Assembly: GCF_019710745.1 (NCBI RefSeq)
Contig: NZ_JAHKJW010000003.1
Location: forward strand, 149,753-213,752
Source of the DNA: Streptomyces beigongshangae
GTDB taxonomy: Bacteria; Actinomycetota; Actinomycetes; Streptomycetales; Streptomycetaceae
Direction of reading: 5' to 3'
DNA length: 64,000 bases
Shown here: piece by piece, positions 17,603 to 28,974 of the stretch
How the letters are laid out: each line of letters opens with the position of its first letter
Numbering within the stretch: the first letter of the stretch is position 1
Made by a program: the position numbers and the translations under genes
The notes under the pieces: generated by a model
What the model was told of the DNA's origin: nothing
Database searches by the model: none
The model's input: the letters and a program-made list of their open reading frames with translations, nothing else

Positions 17603-19321
17603 TCAGCGCAGCAGACCGCCCACGAGCCCGGAGGAGCCGCCGGAGGACCCTCCGGAACCACCGGAGCTGCCGGAGCCTCCCGTGGCGGCGCCCGAGCCCG
17701 TACCGCCGCCGGTGCCGCTGGTGCCGCCGCCCGAGCCGGTGCCGCCGCTCGTGGTGCCGCCGCCGGTGGAGGACGGTCCCGTGCCCGTGGTGGAGCTGGG
17801 CGCCTGCTGCTGCGGCGCGGCCGGCTGCTGCGGCGGTGCCGGGTCGTAGCCCTGGGTCTGGCTGGGCCGGTCCGCACCCGTACCGGCCGTCTCGCGGACC
17901 GGCGCACCGGGTGAGGTCGCGGTCTGCGAGGGACTCGCCGACGTCGCATCGCGGGTGGGCCGGTCGGACGCCGCCGGGCTCCGCTCGTCGCGGCGCGCGC
18001 CGGGCTCCTGCGGGAGCGGGGAGCCGGGCAGTTCGTTGCGCGGGGCCTCGCCCGGACCGGGGACGACCACGCGGTCGGAATCGCGGACGGCACCGCCGAG
18101 CACCGATCCGACGAGCAGCGTGAGGCCGACGACGACGGCCGCGACGAGGGCGCCGCGCCGCAGTACGCGTCGGCGCAGCTCCCAGATCCCGGTACGCGGC
18201 CCGAGCGTGCGCCAGGCCTCGCCCGCGAGGCGGCCGTCGACCGAGTAGACGGGGGCTCCCGCGATGATCAGCGGGGACCAGGCGGCCAGGTAGATGATGT
18301 CGGGCGCGTCGTAGACGGGGACGGACTTCCAGCTGACGGTGAGCAGCAGCGCCGCCGACAGCAGGGCGCCGACGACCGCCGCGACCCGCTGCCACAGTCC
18401 GAAGACGGTGAGGACGCCGACGATCACCTGGAAGAAGGCGATGAGGAGTCCGGCGCCGATGGGGTGCTGGAGCGCGAACTCGCGCAGTGGTTCGGCGAGT
18501 TCCCAGGGGTGCAGCGAGTTGAGCCACTGGACCATGGAGCCGCGCTTGCCGCCGTCGAAGTAGACGGGGTCGCAGAGCTTGCCCATGCCCGCGTAGATGG
18601 AGATGAAGCCGAGGAAGACGCGCAGCGGGAGCAGGACGACGCCGAGGTTCATGCGGCGGCCGGGGTAGTACCCGTGCCGGACGGGGGCGGCGCCGTGCCG
18701 CTTGTGCGCCCCGCCGTCGCCGTCCCGGTACCCGTCGCCGTCCCGGTACCCGTCGCCGTAGGAGTCGTCCTCGAAGTCGCCGTCCCCGTACGGGCGTTCG
18801 TCGATCTCCTCGTACGCGCTGCCCGCGCTGCGCATCTGCTGCGGCAGGATGCGGGTCCCGGGGCCGCTGACGGCGGGGGACTCGACGGTGGCGTCGACGT
18901 CGAACCCCGGACCGTCGACGCTGTCGATGCGCGGGATGACCTGGGTCGAACCGCCTTGGCCCAGCGGGTCGTCGGCGCCGTGCCGGAGGCTCGTGTTCCG
19001 CGCGGCCTGCAGCAGCCGGGTGGCGCCGGTGTCGTCGGGGGCGGACCTCCCGCTCCAGACGACGGGCGCGTGACGGCGGGTGCCCCCGGTGGTGCCGACG
19101 ACGGGGACGCGCGCGGTGTCGTCGCCGGAACCCAGGCGCCGGCCGGCGAGCGGCGCCCGGGCCCTGGGCGCGGCGCCCAACTGCACGCGGAAGCTCGCAT
19201 GGTTGACGATGACCTGCGCCGGATCGCTCGGCACCTTCACCATGTTCAGCGCGGGGACGTCGTCGAACCCCGACGAGTGGTCCCCCGTGGGTGTGCGGGG
19301 TGTTCTGGTGTCCACACTCAT
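17603..19321 (-). CDS. DoxX family membrane protein with disordered flanks
   Basis: 572 residues. A long polar N-terminal half (with tandem DGYRDGDGYRDGDG at about 195) leads to a DoxX core of four helices. These include LGVVLLPLRVFLGFISIYAGMGKL, IGAGLLIAFFQVIVGVLTVFGLW and VAAVVGALLSAALLLTVSW. A fifth helix (ALVAAVVVGLTLLVGSVLGG) and a Pro/Ser/Gly-rich tail rich in Gly-Gly-Ser follow. DoxX proteins are linked to quinone-dependent redox or thiol-stress systems. The N- and C-terminal extensions are not part of the family. The ATG at 19321 begins MSVDTRTPRTP. Confidence 0.82.
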   Translation of the reverse strand: MSVDTRTPRTPTGDHSSGFDDVPALNMVKVPSDPAQVIVNHASFRVQLGAAPRARAPLAGRRLGSGDDTARVPVVGTTGGTRRHAPVVWSGRSAPDDTGATRLLQAARNTSLRHGADDPLGQGGSTQVIPRIDSVDGPGFDVDATVESPAVSGPGTRILPQQMRSAGSAYEEIDERPYGDGDFEDDSYGDGYRDGDGYRDGDGGAHKRHGAAPVRHGYYPGRRMNLGVVLLPLRVFLGFISIYAGMGKLCDPVYFDGGKRGSMVQWLNSLHPWELAEPLREFALQHPIGAGLLIAFFQVIVGVLTVFGLWQRVAAVVGALLSAALLLTVSWKSVPVYDAPDIIYLAAWSPLIIAGAPVYSVDGRLAGEAWRTLGPRTGIWELRRRVLRRGALVAAVVVGLTLLVGSVLGGAVRDSDRVVVPGPGEAPRNELPGSPLPQEPGARRDERSPAASDRPTRDATSASPSQTATSPGAPVRETAGTGADRPSQTQGYDPAPPQQPAAPQQQAPSSTTGTGPSSTGGGTTSGGTGSGGGTSGTGGGTGSGAATGGSGSSGGSGGSSGGSSGLVGGLLR

Positions 19322-19408
19322 CTAACCGAGTGACAAGTGCTTAGGACACTGCCTTGACCCGCCGGATCTGTCCGGACCCCGTCAAGATCAAATCCGGCGG
19401 CCCACCGC

Positions 19409-20353
19409 TCAGGCGCGTCGCCGCGAAGCCTCGTACAGGACGACTCCCGCGGCCACGCCCGCGTTCAGCGACTCCGTGCCGCCCGGCATGGGGATCCGCA
19501 CCCGGAAGTCGCAGGTCTCCCCCACCAGCCGGGAGAGCCCCTTGCCCTCACTGCCGACCACGATGACCACGGGTCCCCCGAGGGCCTCCAGGTCACCGAC
19601 CTCGGCCTCGCCGTCCGCGGCGAGACCGACCACCACGAGTCCGGCCTTCTTGTACGACTCCAGGGCCCGGGTGAGGTTGGCCGCGCGGGCCACCGGCGTA
19701 CGGGCCGCGGCACCGGCGGACGTCTTCCAGGCACCGGCGCTCATCCCGGCCGCCCGTCGCTCGGGCACGACCACGCCGTGCCCGCCGAACGCGGAGACGG
19801 ACCGGACCACGGCACCGAGGTTGCGCGGGTCGGTCACCCCGTCGAGCGCGACGATCAGCGGGTCCGCGCCCTCGTCGTACGCGGCGGCCGCGAGGTCCTC
19901 CGGATGCGCGTACTCGTACGGCGGGACCTGGAGGACGAGCCCCTGGTGGTTGAGTCCGTTGGTCATGCGGTCCAGCTCGGGGCGCGGGGCCTCCATGAGG
20001 TGGATGCCGCCGCGGTCCGCGGCGAGCTGGAGCGCCTCGCGCACCCGCTCGTCGTTGTCGATGAACTGCTGGACGTACAGCATCGTCGCGGGCACGCCCT
20101 CGCGCAGCGCCTCGACGACGGAGTTGCGCCCGACGACCATCTCGGAGGTGCCCTTGCCGCCCCGGCCGCCGCGCGGCGCGGGCCGGCGCACGGCCTGCTT
20201 CGCCTTGGCGCCCGCGATGCGGTTCTTCTTGTGCCCCTTGCGCGCCTCGGCGGGCGGGGTGGGGCCCTTGCCTTCGAGGCCCCGGCGCCGCTGGCCGCCA
20301 CTGCCGACCTGCGCGCCCTTCTTGCCGGACATGCGGCGGTTGTTAGCGGCCAT
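19409..20353 (-). CDS. rlmB: 23S rRNA (guanosine-2'-O-)-methyltransferase RlmB (TrmH/SpoU)
   Basis: 314 residues. A Lys/Arg-rich extension (1-75) precedes the substrate-binding domain ([21 protein letters not shown]). The knotted SPOUT domain has motif 1 [22 protein letters not shown], motif 2 [15 protein letters not shown], and motif 3 [22 protein letters not shown]. These are the three trefoil-knot SAM motifs. It is expected to methylate G2251-equivalent of 23S rRNA. It lies downstream of cysS on the same strand, a usual actinobacterial order. An internal ATG at 20332 is an alternative start. Confidence 0.93.
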   Translation of the reverse strand: MAANNRRMSGKKGAQVGSGGQRRRGLEGKGPTPPAEARKGHKKNRIAGAKAKQAVRRPAPRGGRGGKGTSEMVVGRNSVVEALREGVPATMLYVQQFIDNDERVREALQLAADRGGIHLMEAPRPELDRMTNGLNHQGLVLQVPPYEYAHPEDLAAAAYDEGADPLIVALDGVTDPRNLGAVVRSVSAFGGHGVVVPERRAAGMSAGAWKTSAGAAARTPVARAANLTRALESYKKAGLVVVGLAADGEAEVGDLEALGGPVVIVVGSEGKGLSRLVGETCDFRVRIPMPGGTESLNAGVAAGVVLYEASRRRA

Positions 20354-20490
20354 GACCTACCTGTCTGTGTGAACGCGTACGGATGACGGACATCCGTCTC
20401 CGGTGAACGGGTGTACGTCCCTGCTGAACGGACGTACGTACTGAAGTGTGCCGCCCGGACGCCCGGACGGCACAATCGATCAAGGAAAGC

Positions 20491-21891
<1,401 letters not shown>

Positions 21892-22112
21892 CCCACCAGG
21901 GTAGTGGGCGACGGGCAGTGCCCCGCGACCTTTCCGCCGCATGCGGTACGTATGCGTGACATCCGCTCCCGCGGGGTGACGCCGGCGGCCGCCCTCCTCC
22001 ACCGGACCGATCCGTACCGGCTGACCCTCGCCGGCCACCCGTGTCGGCTGACCCGTGCCGGCCACTCGTGTCGGCCCATCCGCGCCGGTCGATCCGTGTC
22101 AGCCCACCCGTG

Positions 22113-22631
22113 TCAGCCCACCCGTGCGACCAGTGCCGTGGCGATTCCCATCACTCCTTCGCCCCGGCCGGGGAACCCGAGCCCGTCGGTCGTGGCGCCG
22201 GACACCGACACCGGGGCCCCCGCGGCCTCCGACAGCACCTTCTCCGCCTCGGCCCGCCGCTTCCCGATCCTCGGCCGGTCCCCCACGACCTGCACCGCGA
22301 CGTTGCCGATCGCGAAACCGGCCGCGCGGACGATCCGCGCGGCCTCCGCCAGCAGCGTCACCCCGGACGCCCCGGACCACTCGGCCCGCCCGGTGCCGAA
22401 GTGCTGCCCCAGGTCGCCGAGCCCGGCCGCGGAGAACAGCGCGTTGCACGCCGCGTGCGCGACGACGTCCGCGTCGGAGTGCCCCGCGAGACCGGGCCCC
22501 TCGCCCTCCCACTTCAGTCCGGCGCACCACAGTTCCCGCCCCTCCTCGAAGGCGTGGACATCGGTACCGATCCCGACCCGCGGCAGCGAGGGCACCCCGG
22601 AGTCCGTCCCGGAACCCGTCTCAGAACCCAT
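22113..22631 (-). CDS. ispF: 2-C-methyl-D-erythritol 2,4-cyclodiphosphate synthase
   Basis: Fifth step of the MEP isoprenoid pathway, converting CDP-ME-2-phosphate to MEcPP with release of CMP. 172 residues. The zinc site is [10 protein letters not shown] and [16 protein letters not shown] (Asp/His/His); LGQHFGTG and [14 protein letters not shown] follow the family pattern. The gene overlaps the 3' end of ispD by 11 bp, implying translational coupling. The first 17 residues are a Ser/Gly-rich extension. Confidence 0.96.
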   Translation of the reverse strand: MGSETGSGTDSGVPSLPRVGIGTDVHAFEEGRELWCAGLKWEGEGPGLAGHSDADVVAHAACNALFSAAGLGDLGQHFGTGRAEWSGASGVTLLAEAARIVRAAGFAIGNVAVQVVGDRPRIGKRRAEAEKVLSEAAGAPVSVSGATTDGLGFPGRGEGVMGIATALVARVG

Positions 22632-23373
22632 CGTTCAACCTCCGCCGCGCCAGAACGGCCTCCGCGAGAATCAGATCCAGCGGACGGGTCACCTTGAACG
22701 CCTCCTCGTGCCCTGGCACGACCACGACCCGGAGCCCGAGCTGCTCGACCATGCTCGCGTCGTCGGTGACGTTGTCGGTGACGGTCGCGTGGGCCCGTAC
22801 GAGCGTGTCGTGTTCGAAGCCCTGGGGCGTCTGCACGGCGCGCAGCCGCGACCGCTCCGGCGTGGCCACCACCGGCTCGGGCTCCCCGGGCGTCCCGGTG
22901 GGCTCGACCTGCTTGACGGTGTCCGTGAGCGGCAGCGCGGGTACGACGGCGGGAGCGCCGGCCCGTACCGCCTCGATGACGCCGTCGACCGTGTCGACGG
23001 GTACGAGCGGACGCGCCGCGTCGTGCACGAGCACGATGTCGATGCCGGGCGGCAGCGCGTCGAGCCCGAGCCGTACGGACTCCTGCCGGCTGTCGCCCCC
23101 GGGGACGACGAGGAACTCGGTCCGCTCCGGCAGCGCGTGCGAGTCGAGCAGCGTCTTGACCTCGGCGGCCCCGTCGGGCGGAGCCACGACGACGACGAGG
23201 GAGACGGCACGCGACGCGGCCATGGCCCGCACCGCGTGGATGAGCATGGGCGTGCCGTTCAGCGCGCGGAGCGCTTTGGGGCCGCCCGGGCCGAGGCGTA
23301 CACCCCGGCCGGCGGCCGGAATCACGGCCGCGGTGCGAGCCCCGGGAGGCGTGGGGCGCGAATCGTCAGACAT
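22621..23373 (-). CDS. ispD: 2-C-methyl-D-erythritol 4-phosphate cytidylyltransferase
   Basis: Third step of the MEP pathway; couples MEP with CTP. 250 residues. The CTP-binding loop is [19 protein letters not shown] with the catalytic Arg/Lys pair; [27 protein letters not shown] and [12 protein letters not shown] (metal Asp) follow. It overlaps ispF, which encodes a later enzyme of the same pathway. carD lies upstream on the same strand after a gap of about 400 bp. Confidence 0.96.
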   Translation of the reverse strand: MSDDSRPTPPGARTAAVIPAAGRGVRLGPGGPKALRALNGTPMLIHAVRAMAASRAVSLVVVVAPPDGAAEVKTLLDSHALPERTEFLVVPGGDSRQESVRLGLDALPPGIDIVLVHDAARPLVPVDTVDGVIEAVRAGAPAVVPALPLTDTVKQVEPTGTPGEPEPVVATPERSRLRAVQTPQGFEHDTLVRAHATVTDNVTDDASMVEQLGLRVVVVPGHEEAFKVTRPLDLILAEAVLARRRLNDGF

Positions 23374-23775
23374 CGGTTCCTGTCAGGTTTGTATGCTCGG
23401 CCGACGTGGGTATGGCCTGGGCGTACCCCGGCCGACGGGCCGGGGGAGTGCCGGGCGCGACGCCTTCGACCGGACCCTTCCGTGAAGATGGTCGAGCCGG
23501 CCGTCCGGGCCCGGCACTCCGAGTATCGGAGCACCGGCTTCCGGCATGGCCGGGGGTGCCCGGAGCCCCGGGTCCCTCAGGTCTCCGTCCTGGGTCCCCC
23601 GGGTCCGGACATGCCGCAGCGCCCGGCGACAGTGGACATGTCATCGGGCACCACGGCATTTCTCGCGACGGCATTTCATCGCGCCGAACCGCTCGTTTCG
23701 TTTCCGGTCACGGAAAGCGTTCAGATCCCACGATCCGCGATCTGAACGTGATCCATGGTCGGAACGTGACGGGCG
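23374..23775. other. 402-bp gap between carD and ispD
   Basis: Contains the ispD promoter region. No gene is supported; open frames here lack starts with ribosome-binding sites. Confidence 0.45.
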
Positions 23776-24258
23776 TCAGGACGCGAGGACCTCGTCGAGC
23801 AGGGCCTCGGCCTTGTCCTCGTTCGTGTTCTCCGCGAGGGCGAGCTCGCTCACCAGGATCTGGCGGGCCTTGGCGAGCATGCGCTTCTCACCGGCGGAGA
23901 GTCCGCGCTCACGCTCACGACGCCACAGGTCACGGACCACCTCCGCCACCTTGATGACATCGCCGGAGGCGAGCTTCTCAAGATTTGCCTTGTATCGACG
24001 GGACCAGTTGGTGGGCTCCTCGGCGTACGGCGCGCGCAGCACCTCGAAGACCCGGTCCAGCCCTTCCTGACCGACCACATCACGTACGCCGACGAACTCC
24101 GCATTGTCCGCTGGCACACGCACCGTCAGGTCGCCCTGGGCGACCTTCAGCACCAAGTAGGTCTTGTCCACGCCTTTGATCTGGCGAGTTTCGATAGCCT
24201 CGATCAGCGCGGCCCCGTGATGGGGATAGACCACGGTGTCGCCAACCTTGAACGTCAT
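23776..24258 (-). CDS. carD: CarD-family RNA polymerase-binding regulator (CdnL)
   Basis: 160 residues. The N-terminal Tudor-like RNAP-interaction domain reads [20 protein letters not shown]. The C-terminal helical DNA-binding domain contains [16 protein letters not shown] and [22 protein letters not shown]. The conserved Trp (NWSRRYK) that wedges the upstream edge of the -10 element is present. It stabilises open complexes at rRNA and housekeeping promoters in actinobacteria. The ribosome-binding site is GGAAGGGG. A 724-bp gap upstream suggests complex control. Confidence 0.95.
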   Translation of the reverse strand: MTFKVGDTVVYPHHGAALIEAIETRQIKGVDKTYLVLKVAQGDLTVRVPADNAEFVGVRDVVGQEGLDRVFEVLRAPYAEEPTNWSRRYKANLEKLASGDVIKVAEVVRDLWRRERERGLSAGEKRMLAKARQILVSELALAENTNEDKAEALLDEVLAS

Positions 24259-24982
24259 GTGACAGGTACCCCTTCCGTGGCTATCCAGGGTAACACGGAA
24301 ACCGCGTCTTCTGAATGGCGTTTTCGCAGGTCAGGGCATATCTCGGGGCTTGACAATCGCAACAGGAACGTGCTTCGGAGGGGCCGCGGACGACGGTATT
24401 CGCAGGTCGGAGCGGCTCTTCCGGCGAGGAGAAACGCGCACGTTACAACACCCCGGAACCCGGCCCGCGCGCCCGAACGTCCGTATTTGTCGGTTTCGAT
24501 CACCCCCTCCTCCGCTACTCCGTTCGGTGATCGCCACCACGTACGAGGCGAATCCGGAATTGATCACGCGCCCCGAAGGCCGACCGGAGGCCCGGCCGCG
24601 CAGCGGTCGGAGATCGGCCAAAGGATGGCCAAAGAGCAGCTGAAGATCGGCCGTTGATCGATTTACCGGATCACCGTGCATTCCTTACGGGAAATCCGCG
24701 GGACGGCGTCGGCGTCTTACCGGGGAGGTTCTCCGGAGGTTCTTATGTGAAAGACGGACGAGCGAGTCGCGTACGGGTCGGTGGAGCATGCACGGACACC
24801 GGATGACGCGAGTGACGGGAGACGGAGAAGCGGCGTCCGGCCACGGCCCGAACGTCTCAGGGGCGGGTCGGGTGCGGCGGCACGGGAACGGCTCGGTAAC
24901 CTGAGGCCGCTGACTGACCCTTGGAACGGCTTTGCACGAGGAGCCGTTCTGTTTCGCCCACGTTCAAGGAGTTGCCGCCGCC
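24259..24982. other. 724-bp gap between carD and the lipoprotein gene
   Basis: Divergent intergenic region holding the promoters of carD (-) and the lipoprotein (+). AT content is higher just upstream of carD. No ORF here has both a plausible start and coding bias. Confidence 0.5.
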
Positions 24983-25678
24983 GTGAGCAGCAGCCTTCGA
25001 CGCGGCGCCCTCGCCGCCGCCGCCATCGCGTTCTCGGTCGCCTCGCTCGCCGCATGCGGCGCCGGCAACCAGGCCCAGTCCCTGCAGATCAAGCCGGACC
25101 TCGACGCCGTCACCGTCGGCGACATCAAGATCCAGAACGCCGTCGTCATCACCCAGCCCGACCTGGAGTCGACGGGCCCGGCCGCGATCGCCGCGACCCT
25201 GTTCAACGACGGCCCGACCGCCCAGACCCTGGAGTCCGTCAAGGTCGAGGGCGTCAGCGAGGCCGTCCGCCTCAAGCCCGCGAAGGGCTCGGGCAAGCTG
25301 ACGGTCCCGGCCGGCGGTTCGCTGGTCCTCGGCGGCAAGGACAACGCCTCCGCCGTGCTGGAGAGCAGCCGCGAGGCGTTCAAGGACGGCGACGCGCAGC
25401 CGGTCACCTTCACCTTCAGCAGGACCGGCGACGTGAAGCTGGAGCCGCTCGTCGTACCGGCCGAGCACTACTTCTCCGACTGGGGCCCGACCGAGGTCCC
25501 GGCGAAGCCCAGCACCGAGCCGTCCGCGCCGGAGTCCGGCGAGGCCTCCGGGTCGGCGTCGGCCTCGCCCTCCGGGTCCGCGTCGGGGGAGACCGAGGAG
25601 ACGGGCGAGGCGGGCGGCACGCCCACCGACGCGGCCTCGGCCAGCGCCGACGCGGCGGAGTCGGCCGCGGGTCACTGA
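24983..25678 (+). CDS. hypothetical lipoprotein
   Basis: 231 residues. The signal peptide and lipobox are ALAAAAIAFSVASLAACG, so the mature protein would start at a lipidated Cys. The body (IKIQNAVVITQPDLESTGPAAIAATLFNDGP...) looks like a small beta-sandwich similar to copper chaperone-type or DUF461-like lipoproteins. The last 65 residues are Ser/Glu/Ala-rich. GTG 24983 is used because AAGGAG precedes it and because it gives a clean signal peptide. It is convergent with phoP, separated by a strong hairpin. Confidence 0.75.
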   Translation: MSSSLRRGALAAAAIAFSVASLAACGAGNQAQSLQIKPDLDAVTVGDIKIQNAVVITQPDLESTGPAAIAATLFNDGPTAQTLESVKVEGVSEAVRLKPAKGSGKLTVPAGGSLVLGGKDNASAVLESSREAFKDGDAQPVTFTFSRTGDVKLEPLVVPAEHYFSDWGPTEVPAKPSTEPSAPESGEASGSASASPSGSASGETEETGEAGGTPTDAASASADAAESAAGH

Positions 25679-25739
25679 GGCGCTCGTACGGGCGCATGAC
25701 GAACCGTGTGACCGTGCACGACGCCACGACGCCCACGCG

Positions 25740-25783
25740 TGACGAAGGGCGGGACCCCGGAGAGGGGGTCCCGCCCTTCGTCA
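25740..25783. terminator. bidirectional terminator between the lipoprotein gene and phoP
   Basis: Perfect 19-bp arms (starting TGACGAAGGGCGGGACCCC) with a 6-nt loop between convergent genes. Confidence 0.85.
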
Positions 25784-25871
25784 CACGTCACGCGCGGGCG
25801 TCGTGCCCGCCGGTGCTGGCGTCACGCCCGCCGCACCCGGTGCGGGGCCGTGGTGCCCACGGCCGTGCCGT

Positions 25872-26552
25872 CTACGGCTCGAACTTGTAGCCGAGGCCGC
25901 GGACCGTGACCAGGTAGCGGGGCGCGCCCGGGTCCGGCTCGATCTTCGCCCGCAGACGCTTCACGTGGACGTCCAGCGTCTTGGTGTCACCGACGTAGTC
26001 GGCGCCCCACACCCGGTCGATGAGCTGCATGCGCGTCAGGACGCGTCCGGCGTTGCGCAGCAGCATCTCCAGGAGGTCGAACTCCTTGAGCGGGAGGTCG
26101 ACCTTGGAGCCGGAGACGGTGACCACGTGGCGGTCGACGTCCATGCGGACCGGGCCGGCCTCCAGGGCGGCCGGGGTGACCTCCTCCGGCTCGCCGCGGC
26201 GGCGCAGGACGGCCCGGATGCGGGCGACCAGCTCACGCGACGAGAAGGGCTTGGTGACGTAGTCGTCGGCTCCTATTTCGAGCCCCACGACCTTGTCGAT
26301 CTCGCTGTCCTTGGCGGTGACCATGATCACCGGGACGTTCGAACGGCTGCGCAGCTGGCGGCACACCTCGGTGCCGGGCAGGCCGGGCAGCATCAGGTCG
26401 AGGAGGACGAGGTCGGCGCCATTGCGCTCGAACTCGTCGAGTCCGTCGGGTCCGGTGGCCGCGATGGCGACCTCGAAGCCCTCTTTGCGGAGCATGTAGG
26501 ACAGGGCGTCGCTGAAGGACTCCTCGTCCTCGACGACGAGCACTCGGGTCAC
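25872..26552 (-). CDS. phoP: phosphate-response regulator PhoP
   Basis: OmpR-type response regulator that controls the phosphate-starvation regulon and represses antibiotic production in Streptomyces. 226 residues. The receiver domain has VVEDEES, the phosphorylation Asp in LVLLDLMLPG, Thr in MVTAKD and Lys in VTKPF. The C-terminal winged helix ends in VHVKRLRAKIEPDPG...TVRGLGYKFEP. The GTG start overlaps the phoR stop (GTGA), so translation is coupled. Transcribed with phoR from the PHO-box region at 27.9-28.0 kb. Confidence 0.96.
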   Translation of the reverse strand: MTRVLVVEDEESFSDALSYMLRKEGFEVAIAATGPDGLDEFERNGADLVLLDLMLPGLPGTEVCRQLRSRSNVPVIMVTAKDSEIDKVVGLEIGADDYVTKPFSSRELVARIRAVLRRRGEPEEVTPAALEAGPVRMDVDRHVVTVSGSKVDLPLKEFDLLEMLLRNAGRVLTRMQLIDRVWGADYVGDTKTLDVHVKRLRAKIEPDPGAPRYLVTVRGLGYKFEP

Positions 26553-27826
26553 GGATGGACCTCCGGGGCAGAAAAGGGTTCGTACGGGGATGAGACGGTG
26601 GTCGTCCCGTCGGTCTGTCCGGTCTCGTCGTCTTCGTCGAGGCCGGGTGTCTGGCTGCCTGCCGCGCGGTTGCGGGCCGCGCCCGCCTCCGGCAGCCGCA
26701 GGGTGAAGGTGGAGCCCTGACCCTCGGAACTCCACACCGTGACCTCCCCGCTGTGCGAGGCGGCCACGTGCTTGACGATCGCGAGCCCCAGCCCCGTACC
26801 GCCCGTGGCGCGGGAACGGGCCGGGTCGACGCGGTAGAAGCGCTCGAAGACGCGCTCCTTGTCCTTGTCGGAGATGCCTATGCCCTGGTCGGTCACGGCG
26901 ATCTCGACGAGGTCCCCGCCGGGCGCGGTCACCCGGCGCGCGGCTATGCCGACCCTGGTGCGGGCGGGCGAGTAGTTGACGGCGTTCTCCACGAGGTTGC
27001 CCAGCGCGGCGGCCAGCTGGCCGCGGTTGCCCCACAGGCGCAGGTCCGCGGTGCCGCCGGCGGCCATGGTGATCTGCTTCGTGCCGGCCTGGTGCCGGCA
27101 GCGGTCGATCGCCTCGGCGACCAGCTCGTCGACGCGCACGGGTTCGGCGTCCTCCAGGGGGTCGTCGTTCTGGACCCGGGAGAGGTCGATGAGCTCCTGC
27201 ACGAGGTTGGTGAGGCGGGTCGCCTCTATCTGCATGCGCCCGGCGAAGCGCTCGACGGCCTCGGGGTCGTCCGAGGCTCCCATGACGGCCTCGGAGAGCA
27301 GGGAGAGCGCGCCGACCGGGGTCTTGAGCTCATGGCTGACGTTGGCGACGAAGTCGCGCCGTACGGCCTCGATGCGGCGGGCCTCGGTGAGGTCCTCCAC
27401 GAGGAGCAGGACGAGCCGGGAGCCCAGCGGGGCCACCCGGGCGGACACGGCGAGGGCCTCGCCCCGGCCGGTGCCGCGCCGGGGCAGGTCGAGCTCGACC
27501 TGCCGTATCTCCCCGTCCCTGCGGGTGTCGCGGGCCATCGCGATCATCGGCTCGACGGCCAGTTTCCCGCCGCGCACGAGCCCGAGGGCGTACGCGGCCG
27601 AGCTCGCCTTGACCACGGCGTCGGCCTCGTCGAGGACGACCGCGGAGGAGCGGAGCACGGACAGGACCGTGTCGACGCCCGGCGGAAGGACCGGGTCCGT
27701 GTGCAGGGAAGTGCGGGTGGGGCGTTTTTGTTCCCGCTCGCTCCAGCGGAACGCCAGCGCGGCGATGACGCCGGTGAGTACACCGGCGATCGCTGCCGCT
27801 GCGGCGACCGCCGCGTTCACGTCCAT
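26549..27826 (-). CDS. phoR: phosphate sensor histidine kinase PhoR
   Basis: 425 residues. One N-terminal transmembrane helix (VAAAAAIAGVLTGVIAALAF) with almost no extracellular loop; a PAS-like region (VVLDEADAVVKASSAAYALGL); H-box FVANVSHELKTPVGAL; and N, G1 and G2 boxes (NLVENAVNYS, VTDQGIGIS, GGTGLGLAIVKHV). Lack of an outer sensory domain suggests it senses phosphate through PhoU and the Pst transporter, as in other PhoR. It precedes phoP with a 4-bp overlap and is divergent from phoU. Confidence 0.95.
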   Translation of the reverse strand: MDVNAAVAAAAAIAGVLTGVIAALAFRWSEREQKRPTRTSLHTDPVLPPGVDTVLSVLRSSAVVLDEADAVVKASSAAYALGLVRGGKLAVEPMIAMARDTRRDGEIRQVELDLPRRGTGRGEALAVSARVAPLGSRLVLLLVEDLTEARRIEAVRRDFVANVSHELKTPVGALSLLSEAVMGASDDPEAVERFAGRMQIEATRLTNLVQELIDLSRVQNDDPLEDAEPVRVDELVAEAIDRCRHQAGTKQITMAAGGTADLRLWGNRGQLAAALGNLVENAVNYSPARTRVGIAARRVTAPGGDLVEIAVTDQGIGISDKDKERVFERFYRVDPARSRATGGTGLGLAIVKHVAASHSGEVTVWSSEGQGSTFTLRLPEAGAARNRAAGSQTPGLDEDDETGQTDGTTTVSSPYEPFSAPEVHP

Positions 27827-27899
27827 GGCTCCAGGTTAGGCACGCCGTACGCCCCGGTCACAGCCGTCCGGGGGTGGACTCGAACACTCGTCGCCCAGA

Positions 27900-27932
27900 G
27901 TTCACCCTGGAGACCGTGCTGGTTCATTTCGT
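27900..27932. promoter_or_regulatory. PHO box 1 (PhoP operator)
   Basis: Three 11-nt direct-repeat units beginning GTTCACCCTGG (27900), AGACCGTGCTG and GTTCATTTCGT (27922). Units 1 and 3 match the PhoP consensus GTTCACC. It lies 74 bp upstream of phoR, so it probably serves phoR-phoP autoregulation. Confidence 0.85.
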
Positions 27933-27985
27933 ACGACCGGACCGGTCGCGCTCTCCACCAGCGGGAAGAGGTGACGTCGCCCAGA

Positions 27986-28018
27986 GTTCACCTGGGTGCC
28001 GGTAATGGTTCATTTGAG
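27986..28018. promoter_or_regulatory. PHO box 2 (PhoP operator)
   Basis: Same architecture: GTTCACCTGGG (27986), TGCCGGTAATG and GTTCATTTGAG (28008). It lies 97 bp upstream of phoU. The bases from CGTCGCCCAGAGTTCACC are identical to those of box 1. Confidence 0.88.
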
Positions 28019-28114
28019 CGGGCGTAAACCGTCGCGTTCGGGCCGGACCGTGGGAGCGTGGGGTTCACGAGCCCCAGTGAGCCCCCCGAAGCAACGTAGG
28101 AAAGGGACACCCTG

Positions 28115-28792
28115 ATGCGGGACGCGTACCACGAGGAACTTGACTCGATCGGCGAGGGCCTGGTCGAGATGGCCCGGCTCGTCGGGTCGGCGATCGGTCG
28201 CGCCACGACGGCGATCCTCGACTCCGACCTCAAACTGGCCGAGAGCGTGATCGCGGCCGACCAGAAGGTCGACGATCTCCAGCACGACCTCGAGGCGAAG
28301 GCGATAGCCCTGCTGGCCCGGCAGCAGCCCGTGGCCACGGACCTGCGGATCGTCGTCACCTCCCTCCGTATGTCCGCCGACCTGGAGCGCTCCGGCGACC
28401 TCGCCCAGCACGTGGCGAAGCTGGCGCGGCTGCGCTTCCCCGAGCGTGCCATCCCGCAGGACCTGCACGCCACGATCCTGGAGATGGGTCAGCTCGCGCA
28501 GCGCCTGATGGCCAAGGCGGCCGAGGTCATCGTCACCAAGGACGTCGACCTCGCCCTCCAGCTGGAGCAGGACGACGACGCGATGGACCTCCTCCACCGC
28601 ACCCTCTTCCAGCACCTCCTGGACGACCGCTGGAAGCACGGCATCGAGACGGCGGTGGACGTGACGCTGCTGGGCCGCTACTACGAGCGCTTCGCGGACC
28701 ACGCGGTGTCGGTGGCGAAGCGCGTGGTCTACCTGGTGACGGGCGAACACGCGGACGAACTGCAGACGACGACGCCGGTCGAGGGCGCGTAA
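28115..28792 (+). CDS. phoU: phosphate signalling protein PhoU
   Basis: 225 residues, all-helical, with the two three-helix PhoU repeats. The metal-cluster motifs E-x-x-x-D are visible (VIAADQKVDDLQHDLEAKA and VDLALQLEQDDDAMDLLH). It links the Pst transporter to PhoR and restrains the Pho response when phosphate is plentiful. The start follows GGAAAGGG. It is divergent from phoR-phoP and shares the PHO-box region. Confidence 0.96.
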   Translation: MRDAYHEELDSIGEGLVEMARLVGSAIGRATTAILDSDLKLAESVIAADQKVDDLQHDLEAKAIALLARQQPVATDLRIVVTSLRMSADLERSGDLAQHVAKLARLRFPERAIPQDLHATILEMGQLAQRLMAKAAEVIVTKDVDLALQLEQDDDAMDLLHRTLFQHLLDDRWKHGIETAVDVTLLGRYYERFADHAVSVAKRVVYLVTGEHADELQTTTPVEGA

Positions 28793-28974
28793 GCCCCCGG
28801 TGGTCGGGCGGCAGAGCGGCAGAGCGGTCGGGCGACAGGGCGTACGGTCGGCGGTCGGTTTGCAGGGGGCGCGTCGAGTGCGCGCAGGGGCGGGGAAGCC
28901 TCCGTGCGCCGTTGATGCGCCCGACCACCTGGGTCTGCAATGGAAGGCAGGCACAAGCCTTCGAGGAGGGACCC

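Noticed and set aside
24331..24681. 116-codon frame upstream of carD
   Set aside because: No ribosome-binding site, mixed codon bias, and it lies in a promoter region.
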